Shown: positions 24,421 to 36,460, counted from the first letter of the stretch. The stretch: DNA of 64,000 nt from Trissonchulus latispiculum (GCA_030248195.1 JASAND010007780.1:1-64000); one strand, 5' to 3'. Made by a program: numbers and translations. Notes: generated from the letters alone by a model not told the origin.

Positions 24421-24815
24421 CAAGAGTACATGATAACTAAGAGTGTGACAAGCCTCCCACTCTTAGTTATTAGGCTGCAGACATCATCTGCACAATAACG
24501 GCCTACCACCCCCACAACTGAGTATCTGGTAACCCCCCACAGCTGAGTACCAGGTACACAATTGTGTACCAGCACTCGCTTCTATGTTTACATGTTGAAG
24601 CTCAAAAGTGGCCAGCTGCTGATAGAATGTTTTGGCTTCAACATGCAAACATAGAAGCGAGTGCTGGTACACAATTGTGTACCTGGTACTCAGTTGTGGG
24701 TGGGGTCACTAGGTACTCAGTTGTGGGGATCGTAGGCCGTTATTGTGCAGACGATGTCTGCAACCTAATAAGAGTGGGACGCTTGTCACACTCTTAGTTA
24801 TTATGTACTCTTCTT
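24421..24815. mobile_element. 395-bp foldback DNA element with 8-bp target duplication
   Basis: The whole element is palindromic. It opens CAAGAGTACATGATAACTAAG and closes with the mirror sequence ending TTAGTTATTATGTACTCTT. GGTATTAT flanks both sides (24413-24420, 24816-24823). Inner paired blocks include GTGCTGGTACACAATTGTG and CAACATG/CATGTTG around the centre at ~24617. The 8-bp duplication suggests hAT-type mobilisation. No transposase is present. Confidence 0.85.
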
Positions 24816-24823
24816 GGTATTAT

Positions 24824-27800
24824 GAACTCTAGTCGGAAAAGTTCAGAATAGTAAGTTAGGCTAATAAAAAACTGAAGATGCAAAATACAGAGAGATCGTT
24901 TCCGGTTCTGACCAAACTCTCTTGATCAGAAATTTTACAAAGCTACCGACACTTTTTCTCCGATTTAGAATTTTAAGCGAATGTTTGCTATGAAAGCAAA
25001 CAACAAAGCAACCTTCAGTTATTAGCCAGCAGTATTGCTTGAGCTACAACGGCAAGCGTTGTCTTGCTAATTATCTTATAGTTAGACATTTTTTGGCAAA
25101 AAACCTGGTTTAGTCTACAAACTCGTAGCAATCTGTGACGTAAGCGGTGCCTTGTGACTGTTCATGCTGTGAAAGCATGTCTGATAAGGGTAACAGTTCC
25201 GCAGATGGTTAACACAGATCGTACAGTGATAAGCATTTTGTTTGTGTCATCCACATACAACAATCTCCTTCACACTAAATTGTGTCTTTGCTGTGAAAAA
25301 TAAAGTTTGTGGTTCTCTTCTCCACCTGTGATAAAACTTTTTGAACTACAACTTTTAACCTAGTCTATCAAACGTTCGTCCTTCCTATTCAATAGCTGTC
25401 AGAGCAAACGGTTCAGGTCTGCTTTATTGCGATTGTTGTTTAGCAGTTTCAGTGCTTCAAAATGTTTGTTAACTTTTCTATATTTTTTATTTTTATTGAA
25501 GAAAGTACCCTTCCCGAGTATAGCAAAAACTGAACTGTTAAGTATCGCTCTCCTCCAATTAACCAGCTTTTGCAACTGCTATACATACCTTTCTGTCTTC
25601 CTAAGGTTGACTTTAATGAGAAATCTAAATAGTATCTAAATGATATTAATTTCTTCTGCCACGTTGTCAACACAAAGGTGAAAAATTTCCTAAAATGGCT
25701 ATGGGAAACCTTCATCGAAGATTGCTGCAGAGAATTGCTCTTTCACTTCTCTTGTGCAGCTTTTAGTACTGTTGACGTAGAGCCGAGCCAGAGCTCTAAC
25801 GAATTTTCTAGGCTTATTTACTACTTTCGGAACTTTTTTACGTAATCAGCATGCCCCTTCTCATCACTTTTCTGGTTTACTGCGCAAGCGGCCGCACACA
25901 TGCTGTGAAATTGGCTAGGCACAACTTAGCCATTTCTTTCAGACAGCTTATGGAAAAGCTCAGCTCACATGCTAAGTACTAAGTCCTTGTTTGTAGCATA
26001 TCTCAATAGCTGTGACGCAAGAAATAGCGAGCGAGCCAGAGAGAAAGAGAGAGACTTATTACTTCTTTCGATCAATGCGCAGTTCTGCTAAGACTTTTAG
26101 CTTTCAGCCTAAACCTGCATAATGTAGCCGTCACCTGTCCTTCTTGTCCTTAGGCTTCACCTAATTCCTCCTTCTAACCGCCCAACCATTCTCTGTGGTC
26201 GTTTTTGTTAAAACAATGTTTCGCGCATCTAATCAGCACAGCATCATCTATTAGGCCTAATGTTACAGCCATAGATAGAAACCATGGAAACTCTCAACCT
26301 TTAGTCACTAGTCAGCTATTTGTCACTAATTACATTGATGTAAATCTACCTGCTAACCAGATTTTTGTCATAACGTCACTTAGATTTTGTTCCCTTTGAA
26401 GTAAAGATCTTAAAGTCTTAAAGTTGGGTTGGGTTAAGTCAAAATTATTTTATTTTGGTTGGTCAATCACTTGACATAACACCACTTGACCGAACTAAAC
26501 CAGCTATGAGTGGATGATCCCCTTCTAGTCTTTTACGGGAAACCAGCTCGTCGTTCAATGTAAGATTCTTCGGACTAAAAAGCAACTTCAATGTACAAAC
26601 TAACTTTATGACTTTGGTATGCACGTTGTACATAGGAATTCAACTGCAAACGCTACGACTAGTAACTACAATTGTTGCATTTTACAGAAAAGTTTCCGTA
26701 CGGACTAACGGGTTTTTATGAATCGCTAGTCCAGACAAGTTTTAACATTTCTTTCGCCTTTCTTCCCAATTTCACAAAAAATCTCGACTTTACTGTCAAA
26801 CGGTTTCCACTTTAAGTCCTTGCCTGTCTGTCTGCATTTCAGTTAAGTTGGACCATTTTTTCACGACAGTCACGCAGTTACGCAATTTTGAAAGGTATAT
26901 TCATGTCTAGAAATTTACGGTCTGCTATCAGATAAAAGAAATATTTTATTAGCTGTCTGCGGATATTTATTCTGATCGGTTTTTGCTTGAATGAACTTTG
27001 AATGGGTTTTCGACGGAACCCAGCTCACAGACTGTAGCTTAGAACTGGTTTCGTGTAACTAGTGAGCAGCTGCATTTACGTTATCGTTGCCGCACTATAT
27101 TGTATGTTGTTATGATGTGCATTCATTTGCTCTGTACCTGTTAGGATAAACAGTGGATTTAAAATCGTGTCGCAGAAGTCTGACACAGTCTCCTGTTAAT
27201 CTCACTCTGGGTCAGCTTAAGATTGAATTAATTAAAATTCATTTATGAAGCGTAAATTTGATATGCCAGCTACTCTCGCAGTGCCAAGAGCTCACCGGGC
27301 AAATTCCTGGACCGAGCTGAGTAAGTAAAACTGAAATGTAAAAAATGTAACAGATTCGTGGACCTTTTTGATAAATGGAGTTAAAAGAGATGCATTTTAT
27401 CAGATCCTTTTCACGAAAGCTTTAAATGTTGGAAAGTCCAGCTAGATTGGAGTTAAACGATATAATAATTTTTTAAACTTTTTAACTTTAACTAACTTTT
27501 TAACATTTTAACTCTTTTCTATAGTATCCCACTTTTTTTTCTGCAAAGATCCATTCACCGGACTGTCCGTCTTTGCTGTGTCTGATAGTTATAATTGTTG
27601 AATCGTGCTGAGTCTAAACTTGCGAATGATTCTGCCGCTAATTTTCCGAGGACATCTAAAGGGTTTATTATTCAGTCATTTTTCTTAACTTATCTCTGAT
27701 TTCATTCGTTTCAACTTCTAAATTGAATTTCGAAACTGCTACGGGTGTCGAGCAGTGATTTAATCAATTAATTAAAATTAGAGGTCTGCGTGTGTTACCT

Positions 27801-28337
27801 ATATATACAGAATTAATGTTTGAATTGAATTTTCAAAAGTTGCCTTTAAATTTTTAATACGGCGAGACAGGCTTATTTATATAACTTATTTAGTATAACT
27901 TGAAAAATTTGTTCGAATTCAATCTATTCTTTTATTTTTGATGTTATTGATTTTGATTTTTTGTATCGGTTAATACACGCTGCATTCGTAGCAAGCCTGC
28001 TAAGCACAGCAATCGCTAGCAGCATCTGTTTGATACAATGCAGAATGAAAAATAGCATTTTATATGTAATAATATAAGTAATAAATGGTTTTTGAAGTCA
28101 AATAATTTTAAATTACAAATTGAATTCGTTGCTCAGCATATCACACCACCCCACTGGTTGACAGTTTGATTTGTTGTATACGTTAATTCATGAATCACTT
28201 TTTGAATGAAAGTTCTAGGTACAATAAATGAAAGAGCACAATGTCACAATGTCACGACACGATCGCTTCCAGATATATTTCAGAGAAATTTTTGAATTTA
28301 TTTGATTTAATATTTTCCTGTTTTTGTTTTATTTTAG
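24824..28337 (+). other. PDE8 intron sequence with no recognised gene
   Basis: AT-rich sequence with short ORFs only. GAGAGA runs occur near 26035-26055. I found no repeat copies shared with the rest of the window and no supported exon. Confidence 0.45.
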
Positions 28338-28411
28338 GTATGTACAAACCTTTGCTGTCCCACCGACGTCCAGACCAAACCGCCTCGGCTGTAGATACTC
28401 CCATATCTGAG
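28338..28411 (+). CDS. PDE8: PDE8 exon: linker
   Basis: A 74-nt exon lies between attttag and gttagg. It starts with two bases of a split codon and ends in phase 0. It encodes MYKPLLSHRRPDQTASAVDT and PISE. The segment leads into the next exon's coiled-coil-like helix without a frame break, which is the main support. Confidence 0.75.
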
Positions 28412-28954
28412 GTTAGGATTTTCCCCTGTGACAAATTCATTTGATCGTATTTCAGCTGGTCAACTCTGTGTAGGATTAACCTTAATTTGAACTATTTCTT
28501 TGTAACACTCAAACATTTTCGTGTTCCGGCTGCACTTCAGCGGAACAGGTCATCATTGTGGGAGTGGGACCTAGTCCATTTCGGTCACCGACAATTTACT
28601 ATTGCTGACTGTTTTGTAACAAGTACGTAATGTTGCGCACACACCAGTTTTTTCTAGCAACATTTTAAAAGTTTTTTCCTGATTTAGTTAAAATTTATTA
28701 TTGTTCGATTGATTAAATAGATCAAAAATTGATCAATATTAATCTGGCACATTCTTTCATAGCCGTTGTTATTTCGCAACACGCGGGGTGAGGTGAGGTA
28801 AGGAATTACTGTAAGGTAATTAATTATTAGGGTCAATTATTATCAGCCTGTAAACGTGACGTGAGAACGTAAATTGTTTAACAACACACTAAAGTTTACC
28901 TTACACTTTGAAGATTTGCTGGTAGCTGAGTAAAGTAAAGTACTTATACTCTAA

Positions 28955-29317
28955 GCGCCGTGACGGCCGAGTGGTGAGGGCGCTCGACTTTTGATCCGAG
29001 GTTCGAATCCCCGAATGCCACAAGGCTTTCACAAATCCTCTTGAGCAAGGGACTAATCACATATTGGTTCGCCGTGGGCTCTGGCCAACCCAGCTATCCA
29101 TCCTTAATTGGTCGGAAATGGGTACCACTGCTGTGGGAAGGTAACCGGAGACCGTGTAGGGCATCTGCCTTGAGGAGCTGGCCCCTCTTCCACGGTTGTA
29201 GTCATCATTCGAGGTGGCACTCCTGGCTCAAGGGCTGTGTATCCGGGGATGAGCACCGGCACCCTAGACCCCGACAAGGTAGGAGAATTCTCCGGGGGTT
29301 ACCTTTACTTTTTTAAC
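28955..29317 (+). mobile_element. tRNA-derived SINE, family B, copy 1, with 12-bp target duplication
   Basis: The head is tRNA-like (GACGGCCGAGTGGTGAGGGC as A-box region, GGTTCGAATCCCC as B box; Leu/Ser-type spacing). The body matches copies at 43419-43777 (plus) and 55493-55637 (minus). A 12-bp duplication, CTTATACTCTAA, flanks it (28943-28954, 29318-29329). It ends in a T-rich tail. The clean duplication implies a recent insertion, in the short PDE8 intron between two linker exons. Confidence 0.93.
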
Positions 29318-29418
29318 CTTATACTCTAACTTAATTTCGGCAATTCAGGAGGAAATATGGTGGAAATTTTGGTATTAGGTTTGGTTTAGCAATTTCAAAC
29401 TGTTCTGCTACATTTCAG

Positions 29419-29589
29419 CTTCTCGCGCAGCTTCAAGAACTGGAGAAAAAGTGTGCCAACAACGAAGAGCTAAGACGACATCTGCAGAAAGTCATGAAAA
29501 TACTCAATAATACTGAACTGTACAGTCCCTTTACTCATTTTAAAGAGGAAGATAAAGTTGCATCAGATCTGTTTGGAGGCTTAGTGTTG
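29419..29589 (+). CDS. PDE8: PDE8 exon: helical linker
   Basis: This 171-nt exon (57 codons, phase 0) lies between catttcag and gtgggt. It encodes LLAQLQELEKKCANNEELRR, a likely coiled-coil helix, then KVMKILNNTELYSPF and DLFGGLVL. ILxxTELYSP...DLxGGL is diagnostic of PDE8 just upstream of the catalytic domain. Confidence 0.93.
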
Positions 29590-29817
29590 GTGGGTGTTAC
29601 TTTTTCTTTGAATCTATTGGCTGTTATGCAATTTTGTGGGGCAGGAATTTTGGATTTCTACTCGTTGATCTTTTACAAATAAACTTGAAAGTTTATTCCA
29701 TGAGGTTTTATAATCGTTCTGAAACTTCGAGTGTATACTTCATTTTGGATTTCAATTTTGCAGATGTGACTGTGCACCAGATTAAATATTTATATTTATT
29801 TTTGGCTTTTGTTTTAG

Positions 29818-29890
29818 AATGGACCCATTGCTACGCATTCTCGGCAGAACCGAAAAGCATCCATCTCGGAGAACTTGAATCTAAAGTGCA
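29818..29890 (+). CDS. PDE8: PDE8 exon with PKA-like phosphorylation site
   Basis: A 73-nt exon between tgttttag and gtaagt, ending one base into a codon. It encodes NGPIATHSRQNRKASISEN and a few more residues. The RKAS motif sits where human PDE8A has its PKA-phosphorylated RRLS serine, so PKA feedback on this enzyme may be conserved; this is inference from position and motif. Confidence 0.85.
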
Positions 29891-29978
29891 GTAAGTTAAA
29901 CGTATCAAAATCAATTATACTAGAGTGGATCCAACATAATATTATATCCTAATTTTTGTGATTAACCAGTTGAAAAAG

Positions 29979-30318
29979 GGAAATTGTTTAAAAATTCATT
30001 GCGGACGCAATATAAGTCGTAGCCACAAAAACTTTATATCCTTGGATTCAGCTTAGATTGAACTTTATCATTATGTTATTTTACTCACTTTTGCTAGACT
30101 CGCTGTGTCGTAATTTTGGGTCACAAAGTGGTATTTTTCGAAAAAAATCGACTTTCAAATTTTGAAATCTCACATACATCAGGTGAAAGCGGACGCCTAG
30201 AAGGTCCTGAAAATCTAATCGAAAAATTTTTCCGTTGAGCGAGTCGCGAGTAATAACCAGTCAAACTCGAAAAAGCGGCAAAGATCAAAGGATTTTGAAA
30301 ATTTAAAAAATGGAATAA
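29979..30318. repeat. Dispersed repeat, copy 2
   Basis: Same-orientation relative of 2336-2665. It lies within the PDE8 intron 29891-30790. Confidence 0.75.
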
Positions 30319-30790
30319 CTCACGCAAATTTCAGCCAAAAAAAGTGAGTAGAACTTTCATACAAGGGGAAAATTTTGCTGAAAAAATTACGGCAGTACCA
30401 TGTACCAATCCTTCTGTACATATAGAAGCGGCGCCCTTTGAAATCACACGGGAAATTTCAAAAAATTTTTTCACGAAAAGAAAGATCTCATCAGTCCGGT
30501 TCAGAAAATATATACTTTGTGGTAGCTATCTTGAAGCGTTTTCGAGATATAAAGAAAACAGTTTTGTTTTCTACATTTTTTGGTCAGACTTTAGTTTCTG
30601 ATATATACAGCACTTTCACTTTCCTCCTCTGTGCTGTTTACTGTTTCTCATCTGTTTTCTCCAATGGCATGGTTCTCTTGAGTGATACTTTGGGATCTGT
30701 CAACATTTTGGTGTAACAGAGTATCCACTCACTTTCTGAACCAGATGAAACCAATTGTGTTTCATAGGTAATGCGATTTTGATGTTTTAG

Positions 30791-30911
30791 ATTTGCCTGC
30801 TACCAGATCAGTTGTTGTTCCCGGAGTATCTCCAGCAATCGCAGCGGTGCTAGACCTTGAAACCAGCTGGGATTTCAACATTCTCGAGCTGGAAAGGCTC
30901 TCTGTTAAAAA
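30791..30911 (+). CDS. PDE8: PDE8 exon: entry to catalytic domain
   Basis: A 121-nt exon between atgttttag and gtgtgt, completing one split codon and leaving another. It encodes NLPATRSVVVPGVSPAIAAV and LETSWDFNILELERLSVKK. (W/S)WDF(D/N)IxELE is the conserved first helix region of PDE catalytic domains. Confidence 0.92.
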
Positions 30912-31149
30912 GTGTGTAAGATAAAATTCATAAACGGTAATTAAAAATATAAAGGTACATATTCTCCAGATGATTAACAAAATAGAGCCGATTAGACCTT
31001 CAGCTTACTGTAAATCTTACTGTAAATTTTTTCTATTATTATAAGCTGGACCTCTATGACCATTGCCATAAAAGGCAAGACAGTATATAACTTTTAATTT
31101 TAATATTTCCTTTCAAGCTTTCGAATTATCAGAAGTTTTCAAATTTCAG

Positions 31150-31348
31150 GCCTCTCGTTCATATTTCGATGAAAATTTTCGGACGATGGAATGTAGCGGA
31201 CTTTCTGCAGTGCTCTGAACTAACTCTGAGAAATTGGTTAGAAATGATAGAGAATCATTATCACCAAGAAAACCCTTACCATAATGCCACTCATGCTTCC
31301 GATATGCTTCAAGCGGTCGCTTGCTACTTGGATTCTGCCAAAATTAAG
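31150..31348 (+). CDS. PDE8: PDE8 exon: catalytic domain, HNxxH region
   Basis: A 199-nt exon between aatttcag and gtactt. It encodes MKIFGRWNVADFLQCSELTL and NPYHNATHASDMLQA. The YHNxxHAxDV/M motif carries the general-acid histidine and the first metal-binding histidine of class I phosphodiesterases. A long CA/TA microsatellite starts only 25 bp into the next intron. Confidence 0.96.
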
Positions 31349-31370
31349 GTACTTATTCTATTCGGAAGCT

Positions 31371-31725
<355 letters not shown>

Positions 31726-31884
31726 TGCTTGTGTAAAGTTTGTACTTCCTTTGTTAGCTGTGGCGGCCCATTTAAAGAAATATTTTGTACAAAAGGCTTA
31801 GGCAACTGTTAAGTCTCAATAAGCTGTATCATAGGGTCGCGGCAGCGACCCCTATAATATGTGTGAAAACTAGGCAATTTGGAA

Positions 31885-32215
31885 CTTCACACTAGGCAAC
31901 TTTGGAGCAACTTCGTTGCCGCAACTTCAGTTGCCATTCGAAAAAGTTGCAGCAACTTGCCCAAACAGTTGGCTCAACTAGTTGCAGCAACAACCTATCA
32001 GATGCAGAAATTTTAGCGCGCCTGTTTTAATAGTTTGAACTAACCAATCAACTTGCTAGTTGCCGCTAGAAATCGCCCCAAGCGCGATTGCGGCAACTTG
32101 GTTGCGGCAACTTTTTTCTCAGTTGCCACTACATTCACATTGGGCAACTTTGGAGCAACTTGGTTGAAGCAACCAAGTTGCGGCAACCAAGTTGCACCAA
32201 AGTTGCCTAGTGTGA
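31885..32215. mobile_element. MITE built from GTTGC/GCAAC repeats
   Basis: The left end reads TTCACACTAGGCAACTTTGG and the right end is its mirror, CCAAAGTTGC...CCTAGTGTGAA. The arms are filled with GCAACTT, AGTTGC and GTTGCGGCAAC words in both orientations. No ORF of note and no clear target duplication. It lies in the PDE8 intron 31349-34080. Confidence 0.75.
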
Positions 32216-32984
32216 ACTGGCCTTTACCGTTAAAAAGTTGCGCCCCGGACCGGTTATGGCGGCGATGTTTTTTTTTCCGGTTTCTCCTATTTGATGGTTG
32301 TATTGTACATAATGTTCGCCGCTTTCACGTGACCTGCAGCGGTGGACCAACCTAAAGGGCTATGAGGTCTAGTAGTACCCTCTAAAGAATTTAAGAATCA
32401 CAACTTTTTTTGGTGGCGCCGCAAAGTCGGCTCATAGCGAAAAGTGACCATTTTTGTGGTCGTCGGTCAGGTCGAACGTTACGAGCTGGAGCTGATTTCT
32501 TTTTATATTCAGAAATTACATATATTGAACTAACTAACGGTCCAGGTTGCGTTTCTCTATCACTTCCCTAGCGACCACCGTGGCCCGTCAAAGATAGCGA
32601 AAATTCGAAAAATGAAAAATCGAAATTTCTCGCTATCTATTTAACTTTGAAAGCTCAAATCTTCCATACAATGGTTTTCTGGCACGGAGAATCGATTCCC
32701 GCAGTCAGTTTTACCGTCAGACCCACCCATCTTGCTGGGCTGGTTCCACTGTGCCGTCGGAAAAGAGGGAAAGTCAAGGGTTTCTGAGGAACCCAGCTCT
32801 TCCCGGTTCGGTCAGGGGCTGGAGGTCCATAGTAGGCTCTACCTGGCCTCTCAAAACTTTGTCTATAGGGGTTTTCTGGTGTGCCCAGCTCATTCCCGGT
32901 ACTTGTTTTGCCGTCCGACGTACCTATTTTGCTGGGCTGATTCTACTTTGCCGTTTGAAGGGTCAGTCGGGTGGGAGGGTCAAA

Positions 32985-33790
32985 TGGTCGAAGATAAAGT
33001 TTCTCAAACGTGGTCAAATTTGGTATCAAATGAAAGCCCTAAGTGAGCTGAGCAACTTTTGTCATAGAACTGCGTACCCAAAGTGGCTGTAGAGTGCTGT
33101 GGTGGGGTGGGGTGGGGACTTCGGCGATTTTGGGTCAAAAATAAAATTTTTCAAAAGTGGTAAAATTTGGTATCAAATGAAAGCCCTAAGTGAGCTGAGC
33201 AACTTTTGCCATAGAACTGCACACCCAAAGTGGCTGTAGAGTGCTGTGGTGGGGTGGGGTGGGGACTTAGGCGATTTTGGGTCAAAAATGAAGTTTTTCG
33301 AAAGTGGTTAAATTTGGTATCAAATGACAGCCCTAAGTGAGCTGAGCGCATGCATAGAAGCGCATGCTCATAGTGGCTGTAGAGTGCTGTGGTGGGGTAG
33401 GGTGGGGACTTAGGCGATTTTGGGTCAAAAATAAAATTTTTCAAAAGTGGTAAAATTTGGTATTAAATGAAAGCCCTAAGTGAGCTGAGCAACTTTTGCC
33501 ATAGAACTGCACACCCAAAGTGGCTGTAGAGTGCTGTGGTGGGGTAGGGTGGGGACTTAGGCGATTTTGGGTCAAAAATAGAATTTTTCAAAAGTGGTAA
33601 AATTTGGTATCAAATGAAAGCCCAAAGTGAGCTGAGCAACTTTTGCCATAGAACTGCACACCCAAAGTGGCTGTAGAGTGCTGTGGTGGGGTGGGGTGGG
33701 GACTTAGGCGATTTTGGGTCAAAAATAAAATTTTTCAAAAGTGGTAAAATTTGGTATCAAATGAAAGCCCTAAGTGAGCTGAGCAACTGT
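32985..33790 (+). repeat. 147-bp satellite, about 5.5 copies
   Basis: The phrase GGGTCAAAAAT recurs at 33132, 33279, 33422, 33569 and 33716 (periods 147, 143, 147, 147). Each unit has GGTATCAAATGAAAGCCC, CACCCAAAGTGGCTGTAGAG and a GGGGTGGGGTGGGG tract. Just upstream (32700-32985) are two diverged copies of a TGCTGGGCTG-containing segment. No coding function is indicated. Confidence 0.95.
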
Positions 33791-34080
33791 TGCGGTGTCG
33801 GATTTATGCCTTTCTCAACCGGAATTTAAAGGATAGACATAGGCCCAACACACATATTATCCCCTTTTGTGCGGAGTGTTACTTGTATAACAATACCGCG
33901 TAATATCTACATTTCATTTGCTCTATGTGAAGATCTATAAAATTTCGTTAGAACAAATGGTTTCAAATTATCGATTTTATTTCGTCCTGTCGTAAAGTAC
34001 GTAAATATAGGCTATAAAAATAGGTAAAATTTATATAATAAAGGTATATAACTATATATGTACATTATGTCTACTTTTAG

Positions 34081-34211
34081 TCAGTTTTGGATCATGCGGA
34101 AGCCGTAGCCTGTCTCCTGGCAGCTGTCGTCCATGATCTGGATCATCCTGGTAAAACCTCTGCCTTCCTTATAAATACTAAACATCAGTTGGCCCTACTC
34201 TACAATGACGT
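34081..34211 (+). CDS. PDE8: PDE8 exon: catalytic domain, metal-binding HD motif
   Basis: A 131-nt exon between ctacttttag and gtaaga, leaving two bases of a codon. It encodes SVLDHAEAVACLLAAVVHDL continuing DHPGKTSAF and HQLALLYND. HDxDHPG is the metal-coordinating signature of cyclic nucleotide phosphodiesterases, intact here. Confidence 0.97.
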
Positions 34212-34612
34212 GTAAGAACAGCTATTCATTCAATTTGCCTAATCAATGGAATATATATAGGAAACAGATTTAGCTAGCAATTTGTTGTCTAATTTGTCTA
34301 ATAGCAGAAAACAATTTATTACATTCAGTTATTTTTGATTTTGATGGTAGGGAGTTTTTACGTACGTAGGTGGAGAGTTGTTCAAGTTTGATATGAACTG
34401 GTCTGGTCTTTTCGAAAAAAACACGTTAACGAGGAGGGGGATTTGTTCAGAAACTAAAAAGATTTTCAACCCGCTAAGTTCTTAATGGATATCGCTGAAG
34501 TAATTGTTCCAGGGACTCATCATTGCATTATCGTAGCTAAAATCAATCCATTTCATTGTTTTATCATTAATTAGTTAATAATAATTATTTCATGACTAAT
34601 TTCTTTTTTCAG

Positions 34613-34811
34613 TTCTGTTTTGGAGAATCATCACGCCTCCCTGGCTTTCCAGTTGACCCTCAGCGATCCTCGACGAAATATTTTTGCTCACCTTGGCCGA
34701 GCTGAGTATACCACCCTGAGAAAGAATGTAGTGGATATGGTCTTGGCCACTGATATGCATCGACACTTTGAATATGTTACAAAGTTCAAGCAAACTATTG
34801 AAGCAGAAGCT
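34613..34811 (+). CDS. PDE8: PDE8 exon: catalytic domain, central part
   Basis: A 199-nt exon between ttttttcag and gtaagt. It encodes VLENHHASLAFQLTL, NIFAHL, LRKNVVDMVLATDMHRHFEY. ExHH and the DMVLATDM...HF motif (metal/phosphate region) are conserved, as expected for an active enzyme. Confidence 0.97.
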
Positions 34812-34829
34812 GTAAGTTGAAGTGTAAGG

Positions 34830-35145
34830 GACGCAGGCATAGGCATAGACATAGGAAAGATTGGTAAGCCTGTAACGGGAGTTCAGCTGATGGCCCTGTT
34901 TTGTAGTTGGTTAGCATATCTGCTCCGGAGTCAGAAGGGCCGTGGTTCGAAACCCGGCTGGGCCAATTCTTTACTTTCAATGGTGAGTGAAAAGCAAAAC
35001 CTTCCTCTTCCCTTCTCTTTTCCTGGTCCTGGTATCGTGGGTACAAGGGTGCCTGACGCCTCCCGTTTGGGCTTGTCCTTCTTTCCTCATGGTCTACCAG
35101 CCCTGGTAGAAGCGCTCCAGAAGTGAAGGCACTGTAATTAAGATC
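34830..35145 (+). mobile_element. tRNA-derived SINE, family A, copy 2
   Basis: Matches 19671-19965. The A-box region is degraded (GTTTTGTAGTTGGTTAGCA); the B box is GGTTCGAAACCC. It lies in the PDE8 intron 34812-35675, starting about 20 bp after the splice donor. A fragment of the same family's body, GGCCAATTCTTTACTTTCAA, occurs at ~45361. Confidence 0.85.
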
Positions 35146-35292
35146 AAATGAAATATTATTCAAACATTGCTGTGTTTGAAGTATCTGTGAAGTCTGTTAA
35201 ATCTGTGTCTGTCTGTGAAGATTGAAGTCTGATGCAAAGAGGATACTTTAAATAAATAATGATTCCAGCGCTCGGAACGGAGAATCTTTAAT

Positions 35293-35414
<122 letters not shown>

Positions 35415-35675
35415 CACAGGACATGAAGTTTATGTTGAACAATAACCGAACGGTTATACAAAACAGTAATTTACGAAAACATACCATGTCCAAATTTTAA
35501 CTCGATTTTTGAAGTTTTAAAAAGAACTTGAACAAAAATCACAAATCAACAAAAATACTGGGGTAGCGGGGTAATACACCCGACTGTTTCATTTCATTTC
35601 AAGGCATTTCAAGTAATCAAATTTCAAGAAAAGATTAGGTAGATTTTGAGATTGGACATATTTTGATAATTTTAG

Positions 35676-35840
35676 GAAGGCGTCTTGGAAGCGGTTCAGT
35701 CTGCCACAGATCCCATGGAGGGACTGCCCCGATCCGTTTGCCGGATGCTAATCAAATGTGGCGACGTCAGCAATCCCACCAGGCCCTGGGAACTCTGTAA
35801 AGAATGGGCATATCGGATAGTTGAAGAATATTTCCGTCAA
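35676..35840 (+). CDS. PDE8: PDE8 exon: catalytic domain, second metal aspartate
   Basis: A 165-nt exon (55 codons, phase 0) between aattttag and gtaaaa. It encodes [20 protein letters not shown] and [13 protein letters not shown]. The (K)CxDVSNP(x)RP motif contains the metal-binding aspartate, and W..RI.EEYF.Q matches the family. Confidence 0.97.
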
Positions 35841-36099
35841 GTAAAAAGTTTATTTAAATTGTTTGTTGATTTTTAAAAACCTATTAATTCTAAAATTCTG
35901 TTAACAAATTTTGTTCTTCCTTTCACGTCATTCAATTTATGCCAAAATGTAAAAGTTTCAACCGAGCATCACTGAAGAATTTGTAATCATTTGAATTTAG
36001 TGCTTAGAGTTCATATTGTTTTGCTATATTTTTATTAATTTAGTGTTAATTAGTTTTTAATTATTAATTTAGTATTATTCATATTTCATATTATTGTAG

Positions 36100-36229
36100 A
36101 CAGAAGAGGAAAAGGCGAAAGGACTTCCACTGACCATGGAGGTTTTCGATAGATCCACGTGTAACCTTCCTTTGACTCAGTGTCGATTCATTGACGTCTT
36201 CGCCCGAGACATGTTCGAAGTCTGGTGTG
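36100..36229 (+). CDS. PDE8: PDE8 exon: nucleotide-binding glutamine region
   Basis: A 130-nt exon between attattgtag and gtaagc. It encodes TEEEKAKGLPLTMEVFDRST and CNLPLTQCRFIDVFARDMFE. The Q in TQxxFID corresponds to the invariant purine-binding glutamine. Confidence 0.97.
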
Positions 36230-36460
36230 GTAAGCACTAAACTTCGCTTTCAAATTTATTTTACGAGAAAATTTGAAAAAATGCTATTACGGAAAGTTTA
36301 ACTTATGCTTTTGGTTTTTCGTTAACCATTAACCATTTCGCGTGCCTGCTTTTTTGTACGTAATCATTCTGTATCATACCCAGCTCAATCGATAAGCTTT
36401 TGCTGAAGCCGATGCATGGAACCTTGGTACATTTTCCTATCTATTTTTGCTGTGTTTTAG

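Noticed and set aside
28955..29015. Functional tRNA-Leu/Ser gene
   Set aside because: Acceptor stem is missing, and it is the head of a repeated SINE with its own target duplication.
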